Assembly: GCF_002027555.1 (NCBI RefSeq)
Contig: NZ_MXAP01000013.1
Span: 1-10,762 of the forward strand
Direction of reading: 5' to 3'
DNA length: 10,762 nucleotides
Source of the DNA: Moraxella equi
Lineage (GTDB): Bacteria; Pseudomonadota; Gammaproteobacteria; Pseudomonadales; Moraxellaceae
How positions within the stretch are numbered: the stretch's first letter is position 1; each line of letters begins with the position of its first letter. The notes below the pieces were generated by a model. That model saw only the letters and a list, made by a program, of their open reading frames with translations. It was not told where the DNA came from and made no database searches. Both the position numbers and the translations under genes were made by a program. Positions 6,200 through 10,762 of this stretch are shown one piece after another.

Positions 6200-7551
6200 C
6201 TATTTCCCAACCATTCTACTGTCTAGCCCCAATTGTTCATCTACCCCCAAATGGTCTCGCAAAATCTCGCCAAGATAATCATCGGCTCGCAATCCCCGCT
6301 CCCTTAACATCGGAATGACCTGCTCAATCAAAATCGGCAAATCGTGCTGGTGGTCATTTAAAATCAGCGTAAAGCCCTGACAAGCCCCTTGTTCTAGCCA
6401 TTCTTGCATCATATCAACCGCTTGGCTTGGACTGCCAATTAAATTTAACATCGGTTCATACAGCCCATAGGCTAAAATTTGGCGTGGCGTTTTGCCTTGT
6501 TTGGCAAGTTCAATGACTTTATGGCTTTGGGGTGTGCCTAAGCGTGGGCGTAAGGACGCAATTTGTGTTTCGGTTAATGGCGTGTCAATTTGGCTGAGGT
6601 CAAGGTTTATGCCCAACACCACCGCCAAATGCCCCATAATCCAATCCATACCCATTTGACTGTCCAATGTCATACGGTGTGCAACGGCATCTTCTTCGGT
6701 GTCGCCCAAACTCAAATTTAAAAATGCCAACAGTTTGATTTCATTGACTTCACGCCCCACTTGTTTTGCCATATCGTTCATAATGGCAATTTGCTGTTTG
6801 CCTTCTGCAATATTGGACGGCATCGCAACCATCGCATTGGCATACAAGGCAGCCGCTTCAATGCTTTTACCACTGGCAAAGGGCATAAAAAAATCACAGG
6901 TTGCCCCTGCTTTGACGGCGGAATTTGCAAAGGTCCATAAGACCCCACTTGCTTGCCTTGCAGGTTAATCGGCTGAATGTATCGCATATCGGCGAAACGC
7001 CCACTCGCCTTGTCAGGCTCGCCTGCTTCTTTTTGCCAACTGCCCCATAAGGCTTGGGTAATTTGCACCGATTCGTGCAGTCTTTCGTATTTTTTATCGC
7101 TACTTGGCAAAGGCTTGCCGTAATTGGCAAAGGCTTGTGGCTCATAACTGGGAATGGCATTCCAGCCCACTCGTCCACCACTGATGACATCAATGGCACG
7201 AAGTTGTCTTGCCAAAGTGTAGGGTTCATTAAACGATGTGGACGCTGATGTTACCAGTCCAATGCGTTTAGTGGCAGGGGCAATCGCTGATAGCAAAACC
7301 ATTGGTTCAATACTGGCAAACAAGGGCGAACGCTCGTTTAAATCTTCGTGCAAAAACACTCTGTCGCCATAAAAAATATAATCCAAACCGCCTTGCTCCG
7401 CCATTTGGGCTTTTTTAATGATGACATCAATGTCGGTAAAGGCATTGTCAGGGGCAGACGGCAACCGCCACGCCGCAGGGTGAAAGCCGTAACTTTCGCT
7501 ATTGGAAATGCCCAGTAGCAGTTTATGGGTTGGTTTTGAATGAGTTTTCAT
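6200..7551 (-). pseudogene. FMN-dependent luciferase-like monooxygenase, frameshifted at T7
   Basis: Read together, the two frames encode about 450 residues, the usual length of the NtaA/SnaA/DszA group of two-component FMNH2-dependent monooxygenases. The first part (from ATG 7551) carries GFHPAAWRLP, AEQGGLDYIFYGDR, SPLFASIEP, RIGLVTSASTSFNEPYTLAR, SGGRVGWN and GPLQIPPS-QGQPVIF. It then leaves frame at seven T (plus-strand A at 6887-6893) and stops at 6778. The second part continues from MPFASGKSIEAA, where relatives have QAGAS after VIF, to GLYEPMLNLIGSPSQAVDMM and the stop at 6200. Five or eight T, or a -1 ribosomal slip, would restore the frame. No other damage is seen, so this may be a recent mutation, a phase-variable off state, programmed frameshifting or a sequencing error. 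Such enzymes oxidise organosulfur compounds or chelators, and the substrate here is unknown. Confidence 0.88.
6886..6892 (-). other. Slippery heptamer U UUU UUA at the frameshift
   Basis: On the minus strand the zero frame reads ATT TTT TTA TGC. T TTT TTA is a canonical -1 slippery heptamer in the correct phase, and slipping back one base gives ATG CCC TTT GCC, exactly the downstream frame. I could not identify a convincing stimulatory hairpin downstream. Confidence 0.4.
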
Positions 7552-7570
7552 AAATTTTTCTCTTTTGTTA

Positions 7571-7650
7571 AATGGAATGAGCGTATTATAAAATTTTAAA
7601 ATTGATAATTGAATGGCGATTTATGGGAAGTTGGTTTTTATTTTTGGAAT
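7571..7650 (-). repeat. Upstream block B: promoter and operator-like repeat shared with 4220-4299
   Basis: Copy of the block upstream of the Old Yellow Enzyme-type gene. Minus-strand TATAAT at 7585-7590 serves the monooxygenase gene. The tandem elements ATTTATGGGAA (7619-7629) and ATTTTTGGAA (7640-7649) keep the 21-bp period. The most diverged part lies between the -10 and the repeats (7591-7610), which argues that the flanking parts are under selection. Confidence 0.7.
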
Positions 7651-7667
7651 GATAAAAAATACATTTT

Positions 7668-7686
7668 ACCGTAGTTTTTCTACGGT
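7668..7686. repeat. Perfect 7-bp inverted repeat before the ATPase gene
   Basis: ACCGTAG (7668-7674) and CTACGGT (7680-7686) flank TTTTT. It lies 9 bases upstream of the candidate -10 element, where the -35 region would be, so it could be an operator controlling the ATPase-TOPRIM cassette. With T only in its loop it is not a classical terminator for either direction. Confidence 0.5.
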
Positions 7687-7695
7687 CAAGTGTGC

Positions 7696-7701
7696 TACAA
7701 T
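7696..7701 (+). promoter_or_regulatory. Possible -10 element of the ATPase-TOPRIM cassette
   Basis: TACAAT lies 41 bases before ATG 7742. The -35 region overlaps the inverted repeat at 7668-7686 and has no good TTGACA match. Confidence 0.4.
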
Positions 7702-7741
7702 AATGTATCCTCAAACCAAAGCTATGACTAGGATTTTAAAA

Positions 7742-8881
7742 ATGTTAAAAAAATTTACTGTCCGCAACTACCGTCAATTTAATGAGCCGTTGGAATTTGA
7801 TTTAACGGCAGGTAATTACGCCTTTAATCCTGAATGCACGCATAATGGCTTGGTGAAATTGGCGTTGATTTATGGGGAAAATGGGACGGGTAAATCTAAT
7901 TTGGGTTGGGCTATTTTTGATTTGGTTTCACATTTGACGGATAATAAATATAAATCTTGGACTTATGATTGCGTTAATGCTTATTCAAATACGGATATAG
8001 TAGAATTTGAGTTTCATTTTGTTTTTTTTGCCAATAATAAATCCGCAAACGTCATATATAAATATCAAAAAAAATACGGTTATCCTTATGGAAATTTATT
8101 GTATGAGCAGTTAATAATTGATGATGAGATTGTTATTGAATACAATATTGAAAAAGACATTAAATCAACTCTAAATGGTTTTCAAACATTATCCGATAAA
8201 TCATTAAACCCAGAGCAAAATTTATCAGCTATTAAATATTTATATAAAAATATAAAAATCAATGATAGAGATTTTAACGACATTGTTTTTAAAAAATTCT
8301 TTGATTTTTGCAATAAAATTATACACTTTCGTGGGTTGCCAATAGAAACAAGTGGTTATTCACATATTGGTTATAATAATATCATTAATATTGGAGATAG
8401 AATTTTAAAGGATAATAAACTCAAAGATTTGGAAAAATTTTTATTTGATAACGGGTTGGATTTTAAATTAATAGAAATTGATGATGGCGGAAAAAGAATA
8501 GGTGTATCAATGGGGAATAAAGAGTTTTTATTATTTGATATCGCATCATCTGGAACAAGAAATTTGGTTATTTTTTACTATTGGTTGCAAGAAGCAATCA
8601 GTCATCAAATCCCCTTATTATTTATAGATGAATTTGATTGTTCTTATCATTTTGCTTTATCAGAAAAAATTGTAGAAAAATTAAAACAATTGCCCAACAC
8701 GCAAGTGATTTTAACAACACACAACACTAATTTGTTGAGTAATGAGCTTATTCGTCCTGATTGTGGGTTTGTCATTGACGGTAAAGAAATAAAATCACTC
8801 AATAAATTAACTGTTCGTGAATTAAGATATGCCCATAATTTAGAAAGAATGTATCAAGCAGGGGAGTTTGATAATGACTAA
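7742..8881 (+). CDS. AAA15-type (ABC/SMC-like) ATPase of a two-gene defence-like cassette
   Basis: ATPase of 379 residues resembling the COG1106/AAA15 group (RloA, AbiLi, PARIS AriA and relatives). The N-terminus FTVRNYRQFNEPLEFDL is the typical first strands. Walker A is GENGTGKS at 45-52, the signature-like SSGTRNL is at 269-275, Walker B is LLFIDEFD with D296/E297, and an H-loop-like TTHNTNLL has H327. The tail NLERMYQAGEF resembles the Y-x-x-G-x-F end seen in this group. About 200 AT-rich residues between Walker A and the signature are family-variable. The start ATG 7742 is chosen from AGGA at 7730-7733 and the family N-terminus. The open frame extends upstream to 7613. The stop overlaps the TOPRIM gene by 8 bases. 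T8 (8022-8029) and A8 (8067-8074) tracts lie in the coding region. Toxic-effector control during infection is inferred from relatives. Confidence 0.85.
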   Translation: MLKKFTVRNYRQFNEPLEFDLTAGNYAFNPECTHNGLVKLALIYGENGTGKSNLGWAIFDLVSHLTDNKYKSWTYDCVNAYSNTDIVEFEFHFVFFANNKSANVIYKYQKKYGYPYGNLLYEQLIIDDEIVIEYNIEKDIKSTLNGFQTLSDKSLNPEQNLSAIKYLYKNIKINDRDFNDIVFKKFFDFCNKIIHFRGLPIETSGYSHIGYNNIINIGDRILKDNKLKDLEKFLFDNGLDFKLIEIDDGGKRIGVSMGNKEFLLFDIASSGTRNLVIFYYWLQEAISHQIPLLFIDEFDCSYHFALSEKIVEKLKQLPNTQVILTTHNTNLLSNELIRPDCGFVIDGKEIKSLNKLTVRELRYAHNLERMYQAGEFDND

Positions 8882-9635
8882 AAAGTCTATTTTGTGTATT
8901 GTGGAAGGAGAAGTGAGCGAAGTTAAGATTTTAAATAAAATCAATAAAGAATATATTGGAGAAAATATAGAGTTTGTGCCAATTCGTACCAATATTTATC
9001 ATTTTTATCACGCTTATTTAAAGTATTATGATAATGAAATTGATAATAATAATGAAACTTTTTTATTTTTACAAGAATATGATAAAAGTGGTGTGATTAA
9101 ACATAAAAAACGCCGTGATTTTTTGGCGATTTATTTGTTTATGGATTTGGATAGACACGAGCCATTGGCACAGGATTATTTAAATTGCCTTCCTGCAATG
9201 TTGTCTATTTTTAATAATCACAGTGAAAATGGCAAATTATACATCAGCTATCCTATGGTTGAAGCATTTCAACACCCAATTTTGGGCAAAGAAACGAGTT
9301 TGATTGAGTTGGGCAGTCAATACAAAACTTATATTAATCAAAATAGATTGAAAGAATTTTCGGGCATTAAATTTATTAGTAAAGAAAATTTAAATCTCTC
9401 CTTTATTGCTTATATAAAACAAATGAATTACCTATTAAGCGATGTATTTAATTTCCCACAAGATTACCAAATTGACGATTGGTCACAATCAAATGTTTAT
9501 GCCAATCAATTAAACAAATATATTAAACCCAATAATGAAGTTTTGGTATTAAGCCCATTTTCGTTATTTTTATTGGAATATTTGGGTGAAAAATTATTCA
9601 ATGAATGGCAAGCAATTAATAATGAGTCAATTTAA
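8874..9635 (+). CDS. TOPRIM-like protein partnered with the AAA15 ATPase
   Basis: Protein of 253 residues without a name I can give confidently. Its N-terminus SILCIVEGEVSEVKIL has the strand-Glu (E11) of TOPRIM folds, and IYLFMDLDRHE carries the D-x-D pair (D91, D93). Together these are the metal-binding signature of TOPRIM nucleases such as OLD, RloB and AriB. NGKLYISYPMVEAF at 120-133 looks like a family motif of this group. The C-terminal 100 residues are helical-looking and unassigned. ATG 8874 lies inside the ATPase stop region (ATGACTAA), with GGGGAG at 8861-8866 as ribosome binding site, so the pair is translationally coupled. It lacks the arginine-rich N-terminus I associate with RloB. 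A nuclease effector role released or controlled by the ATPase is inference. Confidence 0.7.
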   Translation: MTKKSILCIVEGEVSEVKILNKINKEYIGENIEFVPIRTNIYHFYHAYLKYYDNEIDNNNETFLFLQEYDKSGVIKHKKRRDFLAIYLFMDLDRHEPLAQDYLNCLPAMLSIFNNHSENGKLYISYPMVEAFQHPILGKETSLIELGSQYKTYINQNRLKEFSGIKFISKENLNLSFIAYIKQMNYLLSDVFNFPQDYQIDDWSQSNVYANQLNKYIKPNNEVLVLSPFSLFLLEYLGEKLFNEWQAINNESI

Positions 9636-10501
9636 TGAACCTAAACGCCTTATCCCTATTCGTTTCCGTGATTAAACACGGCAGTCTCTCCAAAACTTCT
9701 GAAAAACTGGGCGTGCCAATCGCCACCATTAGCCGTCAAATTGCCGAACTGGAAAAATCCTTACAAATTCAGCTTTTTGACCGCCAAAAATCAGGGGTTA
9801 AACCCACACTCTCAGGGCAAAAACTTTATGATGAAGTGCATTTGTCCATTGATAATTTGTTAAATGCCAAGCAGGTTTTGTTTGATGATGAGCAAAATTT
9901 AAAGGGAGTGTTACGAATTTCCGCCCCACCCAAATGCGAACCTGTTTTGGCGTGGATAAGCGAATTTGGGCAAAAATTCCCCAATGTGCAAATCCACGCC
10001 ACAATGACCGACCGCATTTTAGATTTAAGTCTTGATGGCATTGATGTGGCGTTTCGCATTGGCAATTTGCACGGCGATGATTTTATCGCCAAAAAAGTTG
10101 CCACCCTTGGCACAAAATGGGTTGCCCACCCTGATTTATTGGCACGGTTTGGTACGCCCAAAAATTTGCAGGATTTGAAACATTTTCCGCTCGCTACTTG
10201 GGCAAAAAATGGCGAACAAGAAGTGCTTGTTCAAATGAATAAAGAAAAAATCGCCTTGCCGTTTTGGTTTGCCAGCAATGATGTTTATGCGGTTGAATAT
10301 ATGATTTTGCAGGGGCAGGCGATTGGGCAAGTGGCTGATTTTACGGCAAATGAGTGGATAAAAGAAAATCGTGTGGTTGAGATTTTGCCAGAACTTGAAA
10401 AGCCTGATTATGAATTGTTTATGTTGTATGCTTCTCAGCGTTATCCATCTTTGATGGTGCGGAAGTTTGTGGAGTTTGTGCTTGAAAAAGTGACAGAATA
10501 A
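9635..10501 (+). CDS. LysR-type transcriptional regulator
   Basis: Regulator of 288 residues with an N-terminal winged helix-turn-helix at about 18-37 (GSLSKTSEKLGVPIATISRQ), then LEKSLQIQLFDR at 39-50, the strong LysR signature. A periplasmic-binding-type effector domain spans about 90-288, with LRISAPP, GIDVAFRIG and KWVAHPDLL resembling the CrgA-like subgroup. The ATG overlaps the TOPRIM stop by one base (TAATG) and has only a poor ribosome binding site of its own, so it is probably read from the cassette. Its base composition is that of the flavoenzyme genes, not of the AT-rich pair before it. This suggests it once lay divergent to the monooxygenase gene and that the cassette was inserted between them. 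Likely targets are the 80-base blocks upstream of the two flavoenzymes (inference). Confidence 0.9.
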   Translation: MNLNALSLFVSVIKHGSLSKTSEKLGVPIATISRQIAELEKSLQIQLFDRQKSGVKPTLSGQKLYDEVHLSIDNLLNAKQVLFDDEQNLKGVLRISAPPKCEPVLAWISEFGQKFPNVQIHATMTDRILDLSLDGIDVAFRIGNLHGDDFIAKKVATLGTKWVAHPDLLARFGTPKNLQDLKHFPLATWAKNGEQEVLVQMNKEKIALPFWFASNDVYAVEYMILQGQAIGQVADFTANEWIKENRVVEILPELEKPDYELFMLYASQRYPSLMVRKFVEFVLEKVTE

Positions 10502-10504
10502 CAG

Positions 10505-10528
10505 AAAAAAACACCGCCTAATTTTAAA
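10505..10528 (+). terminator. Left half of the lysR terminator, cut by an IS end
   Basis: AAAAAAACACCG (10505-10516) followed by CCTAATTTTAAA matches the left arm and loop of the terminator at 3031-3066. The expected right arm CGGTGTTT is missing because an IS3-family end begins at 10529. Downstream transcription from the lysR operon is therefore not stopped here. Confidence 0.65.
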
Positions 10529-10678
10529 TGAACCGACCCCCAAATCTTAAACACAAGATTAAAGGTTAGGTTAATAAAGCTAAGTGGTTTCACTAAGGGC
10601 TAAGTCTCTGTACTGTTCTTTGAACTTGACAGGACTTAGTCCTTTTAGTTTGGTCTTTATTCTATCATAATTGTATAC
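10529..10678 (-). mobile_element. IS3-family remnant, one terminal end
   Basis: The end TGAACCGACCCCCAAATC begins at 10529 and has the TG start and GACCCCCAAA core of IS3/IS150-group inverted repeats. The transposase tail reads leftward from about 10678 to 10582. Homology to the transposase appears to stop near the TA bases at 10674-10677, where a second transposase unit follows. I see no matching opposite end, so about 150 bases survive in the window. Confidence 0.7.
10580..10678 (-). pseudogene. IS3-family transposase (OrfB/integrase) C-terminal fragment
   Basis: The minus-strand frame reads YNYDRIKTKLKGLSPVKF followed by KEQYRDLALSETT and a TAG stop at 10580-10582. The YNxDRIKxKLxGLSPVxxR pattern is the C-terminal end of IS3-family DDE transposases. 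Upstream residues in this frame (SIFWVRL) do not fit the family, so the rest of the gene has been lost or displaced at about 10678. Confidence 0.8.
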
Positions 10679-10710
10679 CAACCGAACCCAAAATATGCTA
10701 CAATACCCCT

Positions 10711-10762
10711 ATGGCATACTCAGATGATTTTAGACAACAAGTACTAAGGCAACTAAATTGTG
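10711..10762 (+). CDS. Transposase N-terminus, probably IS630 family (partial, runs off the window)
   Basis: ATG 10711 opens MAYSDDFRQQVLRQLNC. The MAYS-x-DFR opening is common in the N-terminal helix-turn-helix domain of IS630-family transposases. A TACAAT (10699-10704) lies just upstream, but no Shine-Dalgarno site is obvious. It directly follows the IS3 remnant, whose break lies at a TA-containing GTATAC. IS630 elements insert at TA, so nesting of one IS in another is likely. Only 17 codons are visible. Confidence 0.55.
   Translation, partial: MAYSDDFRQQVLRQLNC

Noticed and set aside
6778..6886. Independent short gene starting at ATG 6886
   Set aside because: The 228-codon frame has no ribosome binding site of its own and is the clear continuation of the monooxygenase, so it is treated as the second part of one gene.
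7613..7741. Extension of the ATPase frame upstream of ATG 7742
   Set aside because: The added residues have no family resemblance and cover the promoter block, the inverted repeat and the candidate promoter. AGGA at 7730-7733 supports ATG 7742.
7742..9635. Naming the cassette PARIS, RloAB or AbiL
   Set aside because: The ATPase fits the broad AAA15 group, but the TOPRIM partner shows no diagnostic DUF4435 or RloB feature that I can recognise by eye, so a specific name would be a guess.
10136..10543. 135-codon minus-strand open frame under lysR
   Set aside because: Shadow of the lysR reading frame running through its terminator. Composition and sequence are not protein-like.
1..10762. CRISPR array, tRNA or rRNA genes
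   Set aside because: No regularly spaced direct repeats, no cloverleaf-like segments with T-loop GTTCGA motifs in non-coding stretches, and no rRNA signatures were seen. Nearly all sequence is accounted for by protein genes.

Overview
The window looks like a chromosomal segment of an AT-rich gammaproteobacterium or betaproteobacterium. Gene content, IS types and the recurring AAACACCG...CGGTGTTT terminators suggest a Moraxella-like organism, but this is inference. A single Neisseriaceae-type DNA uptake sequence (6116-6130) raises either a Neisseriaceae host or, since there is only one copy in 10.7 kb, DNA received from that family.

Layout. Bases 1-1610 hold the end of a histidine operon (hisA, hisF, overlapping) closed by a strong terminator. 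Bases 1658-3000 hold a leftward pair: a MarR-type regulator and a membrane-only ABC transporter subunit, preceded by a perfect 19-bp inverted repeat that overlaps the regulator's leader. Bases 3031-4299 hold a leftward Old Yellow Enzyme-type flavin oxidoreductase with its promoter. Bases 4387-6030 hold a rightward, AT-rich fused GmrSD-type (DUF262 + DUF1524) restriction-like gene. Bases 6200-7551 hold a leftward FMN-dependent luciferase-like monooxygenase broken into two frames at a run of seven T. Bases 7742-9635 hold an AT-rich two-gene cassette, an AAA15-type ATPase plus a TOPRIM-like protein, overlapping by 8 bases and followed with a 1-base overlap by a LysR-type regulator (9635-10501). 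The right end is IS debris: the terminator after lysR is cut by an IS3-family end, and that IS3 remnant is abutted by the start of another transposase gene that runs off the window.

How it fits together. The two flavoenzyme genes share an ungapped upstream block of 80 bases (66 identical by my count), with a TATAAT box and a tandem direct repeat spaced 21 bp at about -41 to -71, where LysR-type activators bind. The nearby LysR gene is a plausible regulator of both. The two defence-like units lie exactly next to these two promoter blocks, are more AT-rich than the flavoenzymes and lysR, and appear inserted. The best candidate for an under-described system is the ATPase + TOPRIM pair. It resembles RloAB, AbiL and PARIS in architecture, but I cannot assign it to any of them by sequence.
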